Below are positions 19,569-29,892 of a stretch of 39,340 nt of DNA, piece by piece. The stretch lies in NCBI RefSeq assembly GCF_023241715.1, contig NZ_JALQCW010000054.1, positions 1 through 39,340 on the forward strand, given 5' to 3'. Source of the stretch: Pseudomonas morbosilactucae. GTDB taxonomy: Bacteria > Pseudomonadota > Gammaproteobacteria > Pseudomonadales > Pseudomonadaceae. Positions within the stretch are counted from its first letter, which is position 1, and the number at the start of each line of letters is the position of its first letter. The position numbers and the translations under genes are program-made. A model generated the notes under the pieces. The model did not search any database and was not told the origin of the DNA. It saw only the letters and a program-made list of their open reading frames with translations.

Positions 19569-20644
19569 AAGGCTAGATCCTCAGGTGTGAATGTCATCTT
19601 GAATGAACGATAGGGAGCGAAATCACTCGGTTTCATTCCCTGCATTTCTGTCAAACGCCCAATGTTCTTGACTGCCGCCACCGCCGAAGCGTCGAACGGA
19701 CCATCACCACTAGGCTTGGCCACGGACACCGAAGTCACCGTACCATCGGGCAACATGCCGATTTGCAACACGACCGTCATGCCTTTGCGTGCCGAAGGAG
19801 GACGTGCCCACCCTTCTGCCGCACGAGCACGAATCAGATCATCGAAACTGCCCGCGACTTCATCGCCCTGCTCATCGGCCAAGGCCTGCTGGCGCTGCGG
19901 CGTGTCGGAAAGCAAGTCAGCCAAGGCCTGGGCCTTTTTCTCTTCGGCTGATTTACGCGCGGCTTCCTGCGATTTTTTCTTCGCAGCATCGGCAGCGGCT
20001 TTCTTCTTCGCGTCTTCGGCGACTTTCTTCTTCGCCTCGTCAGCTTCAGCTTTCTTCTTGGCGTCTTCCGCGGCTTTTTTCTTCGCGTCTTCTACGATCT
20101 TTTTCTTCGCGTCTTCAGCGGCCTTTTTCTTGGCCTCTTCTTCAGCGGCTTTCTTGGCTTCTTCTTCGGCCTTTTTCTTGGCTATATCAGCCAATTGTTT
20201 CTCTTCGGCCTTTTTCGCTTCCGCGGTCTTCTTGGCGTCCTCGGCTTTCTTGGCTTCATCAGCCTTTTTCGCTTCGTCCGCTTTCTTGGCCTCGTCAGCC
20301 TTTTTCGCTTCCTCGGCCTTTTGAGCCGACTCTTCTTTCTTTTGTTCCGCGGCCTTTATCGCTTCCTGCTCGACCTTCTTCTGCTCCATCTGCTCGACTT
20401 CGGTCTGGCGCGCGGCGGATTTCTTCGCCTCACCCGCAATCTTCTGATTGGTCTGGGTAGTCGCCTGACTTTTCGATTTCAGCTGATACAGGGTCGCCTG
20501 GACGATCGGCTTGGCCGGCGGCAACTCCGGGGTCATGGCAAAACTGACGAACAGCATGCCAAACACCAGGATGTGCAACGCTATCGCCCAGACACTAGGC
20601 CAGAAGTAGCTTTCCGAGGCGGACGGCTCTCGCTGTTGGTGCAT
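19565..20644 (-). CDS. tolA: Tol-Pal system protein TolA
   Basis: Inner-membrane protein spanning the periplasm, driven by TolQR. It has 359 residues: one membrane helix at about 17-38, a long Lys/Ala/Glu-rich helical domain at about 60-245, and a globular C-terminal domain from about 255 (GSFDDLIRARAAEGWARPP). The central domain contains near-exact tandem units AKKADE/AKKAED near residues 110-140, so its length may vary among strains. It shares one base with the tolR stop (TGATG) and overlaps tolB by four bases. Confidence 0.96.
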   Translation of the reverse strand: MHQQREPSASESYFWPSVWAIALHILVFGMLFVSFAMTPELPPAKPIVQATLYQLKSKSQATTQTNQKIAGEAKKSAARQTEVEQMEQKKVEQEAIKAAEQKKEESAQKAEEAKKADEAKKADEAKKADEAKKAEDAKKTAEAKKAEEKQLADIAKKKAEEEAKKAAEEEAKKKAAEDAKKKIVEDAKKKAAEDAKKKAEADEAKKKVAEDAKKKAAADAAKKKSQEAARKSAEEKKAQALADLLSDTPQRQQALADEQGDEVAGSFDDLIRARAAEGWARPPSARKGMTVVLQIGMLPDGTVTSVSVAKPSGDGPFDASAVAAVKNIGRLTEMQGMKPSDFAPYRSFKMTFTPEDLAL

Positions 20645-21096
20645 CAGGGCGCCTCGGTAATCAGGCCAACGTTACCAACGCCGGCTTTCTGCAGGCCGCC
20701 CATGGCACCCATCACGGAGCCGTAGTCGACGGATTTGTCACCGCGAATGAACACCTGGGTGTGCTTGCCGCCTTCGTTACCGGCGCGAATGATCTTGGTC
20801 ACCGCGTCAGTCATCTGGGGCAAGGTCATCGCCTTGTCCTGTTGCTTCTCGGTATCGACTTCGCTGCCAAGGTTCCAGTAATAGGTTTTGTCAGACTTGA
20901 TCGAAATGGTCAGGACCTGGGTGTTGTTGTCCTGCGGCAAGGCTTCGCTGGAAACCTTGGGCAGATCGACTTTCACGCCCTGATTGAGCATCGGCGCGGT
21001 CACCATGAAGATAACCAGCAGTACCAACATCACGTCGATGTAGGGCACCACGTTCATCTCGGCAACCGGCTTGCGTTTTTGGCGAACTCGGGCCAT
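20644..21096 (-). CDS. tolR: Tol-Pal system proton-channel protein TolR
   Basis: ExbD/TolR-family partner of TolQ. It has 150 residues, with a short cytoplasmic N-terminus, one membrane helix at about 17-38 and a periplasmic domain. The essential channel aspartate is Asp21 in VPYIDVMLVLL, equivalent to E. coli TolR Asp23. The gene lies 13 bases after tolQ and shares one base with tolA. Confidence 0.97.
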   Translation of the reverse strand: MARVRQKRKPVAEMNVVPYIDVMLVLLVIFMVTAPMLNQGVKVDLPKVSSEALPQDNNTQVLTISIKSDKTYYWNLGSEVDTEKQQDKAMTLPQMTDAVTKIIRAGNEGGKHTQVFIRGDKSVDYGSVMGAMGGLQKAGVGNVGLITEAP

Positions 21097-21109
21097 GGGG
21101 TTTACCTGC

Positions 21110-21805
21110 TCACTCTTCGCTGGTGTGCACTTTACGGTGCAGGATCGCCTGGAACTCGTCGGCGAAGGTGTAGTAACGGCTGATCAGGGTCTCGCCACGC
21201 GCGGCAAAGCGGTTGTAGGCGATAACCGCAGGGATAGCGGCGAACAGGCCGATCGCCGTGGCGATCAGGGCTTCGGCGATACCCGGAGCCACGGTGGCCA
21301 GGGTGGCTTGTTGCGCCTGGGCCAGGCCGCGGAAGGAGTTCATGATCCCCCATACGGTACCGAACAGGCCGATGTACGGGCTGACCGAACCGACGGTGGC
21401 AAGGAATGGCAGGCTCTGCTCGAGCTTCTCTTCCTCGCGGGAGATGGCCACGCGCATGGCACGGGCCACGCCTTCCATGACCGCTTCCGGATCAACACCC
21501 GGCTGCTGGCGCAGGCGGGAGAATTCCTTGAAGCCGGCACGGAAAATCTGCTCTACGCCGGAATCCGGATCAGGGTTGCTGCCAGCCTGACGATAAAGCT
21601 TGGACAGGTCGATGCCGGACCAGAAGCGCTCTTCAAAGCTCTCCAGGGCACGTCGACCGGCACGCAGCAGGTTGCTGCGCTGAAAGATCATGATCCATGA
21701 AGTCACCGATGCGGCTACCAGGGTCAGCATTACCAACTGCACAACGACGCTGGCATTGCTGACCAAGCTCCACATGGAGGAATGGTCGACGACGTTAGCT
21801 TCCAC
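21110..21805 (-). CDS. tolQ: Tol-Pal system protein TolQ
   Basis: MotA/TolQ/ExbB-family stator subunit with three membrane helices (about residues 17-38, 135-157 and 170-192) that forms the proton channel with TolR. It has 231 residues. Conserved GSVSPYIGLFGTVWG precedes the second helix, and VAPGIAEALIATAIGL marks the third. Its start lies inside ybgC (11-base overlap), the usual arrangement, so the cluster ybgC-tolQ-tolR-tolA-tolB-pal-cpoB is one unit. Confidence 0.97.
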   Translation of the reverse strand: MEANVVDHSSMWSLVSNASVVVQLVMLTLVAASVTSWIMIFQRSNLLRAGRRALESFEERFWSGIDLSKLYRQAGSNPDPDSGVEQIFRAGFKEFSRLRQQPGVDPEAVMEGVARAMRVAISREEEKLEQSLPFLATVGSVSPYIGLFGTVWGIMNSFRGLAQAQQATLATVAPGIAEALIATAIGLFAAIPAVIAYNRFAARGETLISRYYTFADEFQAILHRKVHTSEE

Positions 21806-22262
21806 GCTTTATCTCCTGCTCTGAGTGTGTACCCGCGTCGCTCTCGCCGGCAAAGGCCGTACGTAGAGCTTCTGGAATGGCGCGGGGTTTGAAATTGTCG
21901 GCGCGCACACAGGCCACCAAAAACTGCCCTTCGCAGAGCAGTGCATTGTCTGTCGAACGCCTGACCTGCTGGGTGAAACGCAGGCTGACGCGATTCAATT
22001 CGGTGACCTGGGCACTGACCAAAAGCTCGTCGTCCAGTCGCGCCGGCGCGTGGTAGCGCGCTTCGCTGGAATGCACGACGAACAACAGGTTCTCCCCTGC
22101 CAGCTGCGATTGGGCAAAGCCCAGGTCTCGTAGCCGCTCGGTTCGAGCCCGCTCCATAAACTTAAGGTAATTAACGTAATACACGATGCCGCCGGCATCG
22201 GTGTCCTCGTAATAAACGCGACAACGATGTGCGAACGACTCAAGCCCGTTTTGCGCGCGCAT
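21795..22262 (-). CDS. ybgC: Tol-Pal-associated acyl-CoA thioesterase YbgC
   Basis: Hot-dog-fold thioesterase of the 4-hydroxybenzoyl-CoA thioesterase type, encoded first in tol-pal clusters. It has 155 residues, with the active-site motif VYYEDTDAGGIVYYVNYLKF near the N-terminus. GAGGAG lies about 13 bases before the ATG at 22262, a little far, so a slightly different start is possible. The physiological substrate is uncertain; a link to acyl carrier protein and lipid metabolism is reported for E. coli. Confidence 0.94.
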   Translation of the reverse strand: MRAQNGLESFAHRCRVYYEDTDAGGIVYYVNYLKFMERARTERLRDLGFAQSQLAGENLLFVVHSSEARYHAPARLDDELLVSAQVTELNRVSLRFTQQVRRSTDNALLCEGQFLVACVRADNFKPRAIPEALRTAFAGESDAGTHSEQEIKRGS

Positions 22263-22401
22263 ACTCTAGTGCTTACTCCTCAGGTTGCCAATCCAGCCAG
22301 GCAACTGTTTTTTCATTCTGGAACGACTTTCTTGCGAAACCTTGGCCATGCCAGCCCTAGGACAGCACAAACCGCGAATAAATCGGTTCAACAACAGGTC
22401 A

Positions 22402-23460
22402 TTAATCGTCCACGGCATCAAGGAATTCGTCTACCACGGGCATCTCTCCCAATCGTGACGGGATGTTAAGACCGAAGTGCAGGTAAGCATGGCGGGTGAC
22501 CACACGCCCGCGAGGCGTGCGCATGATGTAACCCTGCTGGATCAGGTAAGGCTCGAGCACGTCCTCGATGGTGTGACGCTCCTCGCTGATGGCCGCCGCC
22601 AGGCTGTCCACGCCCACCGGGCCACCGTCGAATTTCTCGATCATGGTCAGCAGCAAGCGCCGGTCCTGATGGTCAAAACCCCGCTCATCCACATCCAGCA
22701 GGTTCAACGCCAGGTCGGCAATCGGCTTGGTGATATGGCCCTTGGCCCGGACTTCGGCGAAGTCCCTTACACGGCGCAACAGGCGATTGGCGATCCGAGG
22801 GGTGCCACGGGCACGCCGCGCCACTTCGAACGCGCCTTCCGGGTCCAGGGGCAGGCCGAGAATCGCCGCAGAACGACTGACGATCGTGGCCAAGTCTGCG
22901 GTGCTGTAGAACTCCAACCGCTGGACAATGCCGAAGCGGTCACGCAGCGGATTGGTCAGCATGCCGGCGCGGGTGGTGGCGCCCACCAGGGTAAAGGGCG
23001 GCAGGTCGAGCTTGATCGAGCGCGCCGCCGGACCTTCGCCAATCATGATATCGAGCTGAAAGTCTTCCATCGCCGGGTACAACACTTCCTCGACGATCGG
23101 CGACAGCCGATGGATCTCGTCGATAAACAGCACATCATGGGGCTCGAGATTGGTCAGCAACGCCGCCAGGTCACCGGGGCGTTCCAGCACTGGGCCCGAG
23201 GTGCTCTTGATCGACACGCCCATTTCCTGAGCGATGATGTTGGCCAGGGTGGTCTTGCCCAGCCCCGGCGGGCCAAAGATCAGGGTGTGATCCAGGGACT
23301 CGTTACGCCCACGGGCAGCCTGGATAAACAGCTCCATCTGCTCACGCACGGTCGGCTGGCCAATGTATTCGGCCAGGCTGACGGGACGAATTGCCCGATC
23401 CTGGACTTCTTCGCGGTCACGGGGGCCCGTGGCGGCGATCAGACGATCAGCTTCAATCAC
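22402..23460 (-). CDS. ruvB: Holliday junction branch migration helicase RuvB
   Basis: AAA+ motor that drives branch migration with RuvA. It has 352 residues. Walker A is GPPGLGKTT, Walker B is LFIDEIHR, sensor 1 lies in GATTRAGML, and a winged-helix C-terminal domain ends the protein. The start is GTG, directly after the ruvA stop with no gap (TAAGTG), so translation is coupled. A 139-base gap separates it from ybgC. Confidence 0.98.
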   Translation of the reverse strand: MIEADRLIAATGPRDREEVQDRAIRPVSLAEYIGQPTVREQMELFIQAARGRNESLDHTLIFGPPGLGKTTLANIIAQEMGVSIKSTSGPVLERPGDLAALLTNLEPHDVLFIDEIHRLSPIVEEVLYPAMEDFQLDIMIGEGPAARSIKLDLPPFTLVGATTRAGMLTNPLRDRFGIVQRLEFYSTADLATIVSRSAAILGLPLDPEGAFEVARRARGTPRIANRLLRRVRDFAEVRAKGHITKPIADLALNLLDVDERGFDHQDRRLLLTMIEKFDGGPVGVDSLAAAISEERHTIEDVLEPYLIQQGYIMRTPRGRVVTRHAYLHFGLNIPSRLGEMPVVDEFLDAVDD

Positions 23461-24069
23461 TTAAATCATTCCCTTCAGGGCACGGCGGATCATGTCTTCG
23501 CTGCTCAAACCTTTTTCCTTGATGGCCGACACGGCTTTGCTGGCTTCCTGAGGCTTGTAGCCCAGGGAAATCAGCGCGCTGACCGCGTCCGACTCGGCAC
23601 TGGCCACCGGCGCCGGTGCATCCGGCTGGTTTGGCACCAGGGCGAACATGCTCGGCACGGCTTCCCAGGCCTTGAAGCGGTCCTTGAGTTCTACCAACAG
23701 ACGTTCGGCGGTCTTCTTGCCCACGCCCGGCACCTTGGTCAGGGCCGACGTATCCTGGGCCTGCACACAACGCACCAACTCATCCACCTCAAGACTCGAC
23801 ATCAGCGCCAGGGCCAACTTGGGCCCTACACCATTGAGACGGATCAACTCGCGAAAAAAGTCTCGCTCGCGCTTGGTGCTGAAGCCGTACAACAATTGGG
23901 CGTCTTCGCGCACCACCAAATGGGTGTGCAAGGTCAGGGGCTCGCCGACCGACGGCAAGCGATAAAGGGTGGTCATCGGCACTTCCACCTCATAACCCAG
24001 ACCGTTTACATCAAGAATCAGGTGCGGCGGCTGTTTCTCAGCCAAGTTGCCGCGCAAGCGTCCAATCAC
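23461..24069 (-). CDS. ruvA: Holliday junction protein RuvA
   Basis: Tetrameric junction-binding protein. It has 202 residues from a GTG start (MIGRLRGNL). Domain I is an OB fold, domain II carries helix-hairpin-helix motifs (NGVGPKLALALMSS and VPGVGKKTAERL), and domain III, after a flexible linker near 135-150, binds RuvB. It lies between ruvC and ruvB. Confidence 0.98.
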   Translation of the reverse strand: MIGRLRGNLAEKQPPHLILDVNGLGYEVEVPMTTLYRLPSVGEPLTLHTHLVVREDAQLLYGFSTKRERDFFRELIRLNGVGPKLALALMSSLEVDELVRCVQAQDTSALTKVPGVGKKTAERLLVELKDRFKAWEAVPSMFALVPNQPDAPAPVASAESDAVSALISLGYKPQEASKAVSAIKEKGLSSEDMIRRALKGMI

Positions 24070-24182
24070 GTTTCAGATCCTTAAACCTTGGCCAGATCAG
24101 GGCTGGCGGGTAACGGAGCGAGCGCGGCCGCGGACAAACAAGGCCAAAACGCTCAACTCGAAAAAAGACTGCGCTGATGCTA

Positions 24183-24707
24183 TCAGAGACGCAGGCGACC
24201 GCCACGACTGCGTGCCGTGCCCAGGCCGTGGGGCAACAGGCTGGAGCGTGTATGTGCATGGCAAATGGCGATGGCCAGGGCATCGGAGGCGTCGATTTGC
24301 GGTTTGGCAGTCAGCCTGAGCATGTGCATGACCATCATCTGCACCTGCTCCTTGTTGGCTGCACCGGTGCCGACCACGGCCTGCTTGACTTGGGTGGCGG
24401 TGTATTCGGCGATCTCCAAGCCTTCCTCGGCGCCGGCAACGATCGCCGCGCCACGGGCCTGGCCCAGTTTGAGGGCCGAATCGGCATTTTTCGCCATAAA
24501 CACCTTTTCAATGCCCATGGTCACCGGACCGTAGGTCTGGATCACCTCACGCACGCCGCGGTAGACAATCTGCAGCCGCTCGGCCAACTCGCCGGCACCG
24601 GTACGGATGCAACCCGAGGCCACGTAGACACAGCCACGCGGGGTCTGTTGCACCACGCCAAAGCCGGTGATGCGCGAACCGGGGTCGATACCTAGGATTA
24701 AAGTCAT
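24183..24707 (-). CDS. ruvC: Holliday junction resolvase RuvC
   Basis: Endonuclease that cuts Holliday junctions with RuvAB. The ATG at 24707 (MTLILGIDPGSR) gives 174 residues, as in P. aeruginosa. The longer upstream frame is not family-like. The acidic catalytic residues are in ILGIDPG (Asp8), MGIEKVF and DASDALAIA. ruvA starts 113 bases after its stop. Confidence 0.97.
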   Translation of the reverse strand: MTLILGIDPGSRITGFGVVQQTPRGCVYVASGCIRTGAGELAERLQIVYRGVREVIQTYGPVTMGIEKVFMAKNADSALKLGQARGAAIVAGAEEGLEIAEYTATQVKQAVVGTGAANKEQVQMMVMHMLRLTAKPQIDASDALAIAICHAHTRSSLLPHGLGTARSRGGRLRL

Positions 24708-24767
24708 AACGCCTGCAAGTAGGTGAAGAAGAGCCAGCATAAAACATGCAGGGCAACATGAAACCCT

Positions 24768-24832
24768 GTAGGAGCCGGGGTTGCCGGCGATGAGGCCCTT
24801 GAGGTCGCCATCGACGGCAAGCCGGCTCCTAC
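24768..24832. repeat. REPIN (inverted pair of REP sequences)
   Basis: GTAGGAGCCGG at the left and CCGGCTCCTAC at the right are exact inverted arms, each carrying a REP core (GGTTGCCGGC and GGCAAGCCGGC). The 65-base element lies between yebC and ruvC. Confidence 0.88.
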
Positions 24833-24850
24833 GGTGGGGCGGTGCTCTAC

Positions 24851-25597
24851 TTAGGAGAGCTGTGCGGCTACGTCTTCTGGGATGTCAGCGTTCGAGTAAA
24901 CGTTCTGCACATCGTCCAGGTCTTCCAGCATATCCAGCATCTTCAGCACCTTCTGCGCACCGTCCAGGTCCAGCTCCGCGCTGGTGGTCGGCAGCATGAC
25001 GATTTCCGCGTCGATGCCCTTGAAGCCCGCAGCTTCCAGCGCGTTACGCACGGCATAGAACCCGGCGAACGAAGTAAACACGTCAATGGAGCCGTCTTCG
25101 TTGGTCACTACGTCGTCGGCATCCGCCTCCATCGCCGCTTCCATCAAGGCGTCTTCATCCACGCCCGGAGCGAAGGAAATCTGCCCCTTGCGCTCGAACA
25201 GATAGGCCACCGAACCGTCGGTCCCCAGGTTGCCACCGCACTTGCTGAACGCGTGGCGCACTGCTGCCGCCGTACGGTTGCGGTTGTCGGTCATGCACTC
25301 GACCATCACCGCCACGCCGCCCGGGCCATAGCCTTCGTAGGTCAGTTCGACCATGTCGTCGGTATCAGCCGCACCGGCTCCGCGGGCCACGGCCCGGTCG
25401 ATGATGTCGCGGCTCATGTTGGCGCCCAGGGCCTTGTCCAGCGCCAGGCGCAGGCGCGGGTTGGAGCCCGGATCACCGCCACCCTGGCGAGCCGCAACCG
25501 TTAGCTCACGAATCCACTTGGTGAAAATCTTGCCTTTCTTGGCATCCTGACGCTCTTTGCGGTGCTTGATGTTCGCCCACTTGGAATGGCCAGCCAT
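24851..25597 (-). CDS. yebC: YebC/PmpR-family protein
   Basis: A 248-residue member of the YebC/TACO1 family, starting MAGHSKWANIKHRKERQDAKKGK. Its orthologue in P. aeruginosa (PmpR) is described as a regulator of the quorum-sensing gene pqsR. Other members assist ribosomes at polyproline stretches, so transcription factor and translation factor are both open. It lies downstream of aspS and upstream of ruvC on the same strand, as in PAO1. Two terminator-like or REP elements flank it, so it may be its own unit. Confidence 0.95.
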   Translation of the reverse strand: MAGHSKWANIKHRKERQDAKKGKIFTKWIRELTVAARQGGGDPGSNPRLRLALDKALGANMSRDIIDRAVARGAGAADTDDMVELTYEGYGPGGVAVMVECMTDNRNRTAAAVRHAFSKCGGNLGTDGSVAYLFERKGQISFAPGVDEDALMEAAMEADADDVVTNEDGSIDVFTSFAGFYAVRNALEAAGFKGIDAEIVMLPTTSAELDLDGAQKVLKMLDMLEDLDDVQNVYSNADIPEDVAAQLS

Positions 25598-25684
25598 AAC
25601 ACAACTCCGAAATTCTTATAGAAACCTTTCAATCCCGCCCCAGGCAGGACTTCTCTCTTTAACACAACACCCTTGTTGAAACGC

Positions 25685-25711
25685 AAAGGCGCATCCGAAG
25701 ATGCGCCTTTT
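25685..25711 (-). terminator. Terminator of aspS
   Basis: AAAGGCGCATC-CGAA-GATGCGCCTTTT is a perfect stem with a tetraloop, 40 bases after the aspS stop. On the minus strand the run after the stem is TTTGCG, so it ends aspS moderately well and could also act on the other strand. Confidence 0.8.
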
Positions 25712-25750
25712 AGACTGCGTACAACCTTAACGCGCTTTCACGCAGCAGCC

Positions 25751-27526
<1,776 letters not shown>

Positions 27527-27622
27527 GGTAGTGGTTTCACTTCTCGTAATTCGAAATTCGATTGGAGGCCTTGCGCACCTCGAGGTGCCGGATAGTGCAA
27601 GAACTCGCGCGTGTCGTTCAAC

Positions 27623-27844
27623 TTAGTCAGCTTTGTCGCCACCGGCCAAATTCTTCTTGGAGCCGGTCTTGAAGTCGGTCTCGTACCAACCGGTGCCGCT
27701 GAGGCGAAAACCCGGCATCGAGAGCATTTTTTTCAATTCAGGCGCCTGGCAGGCAGGGCAGTCGACCAGCGGCGCGGCGCTGATCTTTTGAATGGCTTCC
27801 AACTGATGACCACAGGAAGCGCATTGGTAGTCGTACATGGGCAT
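27623..27844 (-). CDS. FmdB-type zinc ribbon protein
   Basis: A 73-residue protein starting MPMYDYQCASCG. Two CXXC pairs (CASC and CPAC) form a zinc ribbon. The rest is basic and polar, with a KDF/ADKAD-like tail. The family (CxxC_CxxC_SSSS) is small and of unknown function. A second ATG six bases in (27838) could be the true start. It lies 96 bases upstream of aspS on the same strand and may be co-transcribed with it. Confidence 0.88.
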   Translation of the reverse strand: MPMYDYQCASCGHQLEAIQKISAAPLVDCPACQAPELKKMLSMPGFRLSGTGWYETDFKTGSKKNLAGGDKAD

Positions 27845-28022
27845 GGTGGGGCGTCTCGGCGATCAGATTACTGCTTTAACTAAAGCCAGAGCCCACGCCA
27901 AAGCTCGGGCTACCTAGCAAAGAGCGGGATTATATCCATTAAATCGGCCCTGTGCAGCCGTATGACTCTATAGAAGAGGTTCGCCAGTAACAGGTCGCGA
28001 TTCGGCCCATGCGCTGACGCTG

Positions 28023-28050
28023 CGCCGCAAGCACCGGGGCGCTTGCGGCG
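28023..28050 (-). terminator. Strong GC-rich hairpin after the Dps-like gene
   Basis: CGCCGCAAGC and GCTTGCGGCG form a perfect 10-bp stem around an eight-base loop, 34 bases after the dps-like stop. No T-run follows, so a terminator is likely from position but not proven. Confidence 0.5.
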
Positions 28051-28084
28051 AACGATGGAACACGGAGGTGATAGCTTTCAGCGA

Positions 28085-28558
28085 TCAGCGATTGTCCAGC
28101 AAGGAACGCAGCATCCAAGCGGTTTTTTCGTGGACTTGCATACGCTGGGTCAGCAGGTCGGCGGTCGGCTCGTCACTGACCTTGTCCAGCAGCGGGAATA
28201 TGCCCCGGGCAGTGCGCGTCACGGCTTCCTGGCCACTGACCAATTGCTTGATCATTTCCTCAGCGCTGGGCACGCCCTCCTCTTCCTTGATCGAAGACAG
28301 ACGGGCGTAGATGGAATAGGCGCCCGGCGCGGGGAAACCCAGGGCACGAATACGCTCAGCAATCAGATCAACGGCCAAGGCCAGCTCGTTGTATTGTTCC
28401 TCGAACATCAAATGCAGGGTACGAAACTGAGGACCGGTGACGTTCCAATGGAAGTTATGGGTTTTCAGATACAGCACGTAGGTGTCCGAAAGCAGGCGAG
28501 AAAGGCCGTCTACGATGGATTTGCGGTCTTCTTCGCTGATACCGATATCAATAGCCAT
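28085..28558 (-). CDS. Dps-family ferritin-like protein
   Basis: A 157-residue four-helix ferritin-like protein. Dps proteins form 12-mers that oxidise and store iron with peroxide and protect DNA. The ferroxidase signature is present: THNFHWNVTGPQF near residue 40 and DLIAERIRALG near residue 75. The ATG at 28558 (MAIDIGISEED), preceded by TGGAGATAG, is chosen over longer starts, whose extra sequence is not family-like. It has no lysine-rich N-terminal tail, so direct DNA binding is doubtful. It is in the same place as PA0962 in PAO1. Confidence 0.93.
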   Translation of the reverse strand: MAIDIGISEEDRKSIVDGLSRLLSDTYVLYLKTHNFHWNVTGPQFRTLHLMFEEQYNELALAVDLIAERIRALGFPAPGAYSIYARLSSIKEEEGVPSAEEMIKQLVSGQEAVTRTARGIFPLLDKVSDEPTADLLTQRMQVHEKTAWMLRSLLDNR

Positions 28559-29004
28559 GTCTATCTCCATTAGCAGAATGAATTCACCCAACCCGGGCAC
28601 TCTAGCAAGACTCCGGGGAGCTCGCTGCAACGAACACACGGGGGCACTGCGGTCGATTGTCCAACCCTACCCGCCCTCGCCACCCTGCCCGGGAGAGTTC
28701 TGACCGCACTGAAAAACAGGCGTTCCCATACAAAACCGGCGCCATCCGTCTAGATCAAGCCTTTGCACGATTCTCCGAAATTCCGCCACAACACCCGCTA
28801 CTTTTCCTACGCAATCCAACACAGCGCTTGATTTGAGAAGGCTTGGGCTTTGCTGTTAAATAGAGCCCGTGTCGTTGTTGCCTATTTCTCGGTGACCGCG
28901 CATAGGCTGATACCGCGTACGTGCCTACCGCCTCACATTGTTCAGAAGCGAACCGTGCGTCATCAGCTCCTCCTTGTGATCCTTCTTAACGTGAGTTACT
29001 CAAA
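28559..29004. other. 446-base divergent gap between the Dps-like gene and the membrane cold-shock gene
   Basis: No credible gene. It must hold the promoters of both flanking genes. I see one sigma-70-like pair toward the right gene (28833-28861) and a long C-rich stretch near 28660-28690. I recognise no clear OxyR or Fur box by eye. Confidence 0.5.
28833..28861 (+). promoter_or_regulatory. Candidate promoter of the membrane cold-shock gene
   Basis: TTGAGA at 28833-28838 and TTAAAT at 28856-28861 are separated by 17 bases. Transcription from here would give a leader of about 135 bases before the ATG at 29005. Confidence 0.35.
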
Positions 29005-29610
29005 ATGTTGAAAATCGTCCACCTGCTAACAGGCGCCGCAGCGTTGCTGCTGTCCTTTATCCCCAGTCTGAGATCCGAAGCCATCCCCTACCTGCAACAA
29101 CCTGACGCGCTGTTCCTGGCATTTTTCGGCCTGCTCAACCTGATCCTGGCTCCGGTCATCCCCTACTGGAACAAAGGCCCGCGTCATCAACTGCAGAACC
29201 TGGTCAGTGCCCTGCTGGTACTGGCGGTGGTCTTGCAAACCCTCACCCTGCTTGCCCCCATGCCAGTGATTGGCGGCCAACCTGCGGTCTTGCTCAGCTT
29301 GCTGACGGCCATCCTTGCGGTTGCCCTGCACTTGGTCATCAACCTGTACAAGTCCTCACCCAACAGCTCGCCGTCGCAAAACTACGACATGAGCAACCGC
29401 GATACCGGCACCGTGAAGTGGTTCAACACCTCGAAAGGCTTCGGCTTTATTTCCCGTGATTCCGGCGACGACATTTTCGTGCACTTTCGTGCAATTCGCG
29501 GAGAAGGCCATCGCGTGCTGGTGGAAGGCCAACGTGTCGAGTTCTCGGTGATGAACCGCGACAAGGGCCTGCAAGCTGAAGACGTGATCGCCGCCCTGCC
29601 GCGCCGCTGA
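29005..29610 (+). CDS. Four-helix membrane protein fused to a cold-shock domain
   Basis: A 201-residue protein in two parts. Residues 1-115 contain four hydrophobic segments (about 4-20, 36-54, 64-85 and 92-114) joined by short loops. After a Ser/Pro/Asn linker, residues 129-198 are a complete cold-shock domain with GTVKWFN, KGFGFI and DIFVHFRAI. The parts are in one uninterrupted frame, and the internal ATG at 29389 (MSNRDTGTVKW) has no Shine-Dalgarno sequence, so a fusion is favoured. The position matches PA0961 of PAO1, annotated simply as a cold-shock protein. It suggests a nucleic-acid-binding domain tethered to the inner membrane; the function is unknown. Confidence 0.88.
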   Translation: MLKIVHLLTGAAALLLSFIPSLRSEAIPYLQQPDALFLAFFGLLNLILAPVIPYWNKGPRHQLQNLVSALLVLAVVLQTLTLLAPMPVIGGQPAVLLSLLTAILAVALHLVINLYKSSPNSSPSQNYDMSNRDTGTVKWFNTSKGFGFISRDSGDDIFVHFRAIRGEGHRVLVEGQRVEFSVMNRDKGLQAEDVIAALPRR

Positions 29611-29620
29611 TTCAGCCCAT

Positions 29621-29650
29621 AAAAAAACCGCGCCACGGCGCGGTTTTTTA
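29621..29650. terminator. Bidirectional terminator
   Basis: ACCGCGCC and GGCGCGGT form an eight-bp stem flanked by seven A and six T residues. It serves the membrane cold-shock gene (+) and the slyX gene (-), which converge here. Confidence 0.92.
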
Positions 29651-29682
29651 TTGTCCAGGGATAAGCAAACTCAGGCTCACCC

Positions 29683-29889
29683 TCAGTAATGGGGCGGTGG
29701 TGCCTCTTCCTCAAAAGACTCGAACTGCCCCACCATCTCTTCCTGACGCTTAAGCAGCGCCGCCATCTGCAGCTGCAGGCGATCGACGACCTTCTGCTGC
29801 GACACCAGCACATCGTTCAAGGCTTGAATGGTGTCGTCCTGAAAGGCCAGGCGGCTCTCCAGATCGGTCACACGCTCATCCAGACTCAT
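29683..29889 (-). CDS. slyX: SlyX family protein
   Basis: A 68-residue coiled-coil protein, starting MSLDERVTDLESRLAFQDD, with heptad leucine/valine spacing to about residue 55 and the typical PPPHY end. SlyX is widespread in gammaproteobacteria and of unknown role. The gene starts three bases after the HIT gene stop, so the two form an operon, as PA0959-PA0960 do in PAO1. Confidence 0.94.
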   Translation of the reverse strand: MSLDERVTDLESRLAFQDDTIQALNDVLVSQQKVVDRLQLQMAALLKRQEEMVGQFESFEEEAPPPHY

Positions 29890-29892
29890 GAT

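Noticed and set aside
20215..20330. Short regular repeats resembling an array
   Set aside because: They encode the AKKADE-type units of TolA; there are no spacers and no cas genes, so it is not CRISPR.
29389..29610. Separate 73-residue cold-shock gene starting at the internal ATG
   Set aside because: There is no Shine-Dalgarno sequence before 29389, and the upstream membrane part is in the same frame without a stop. The fusion is preferred.
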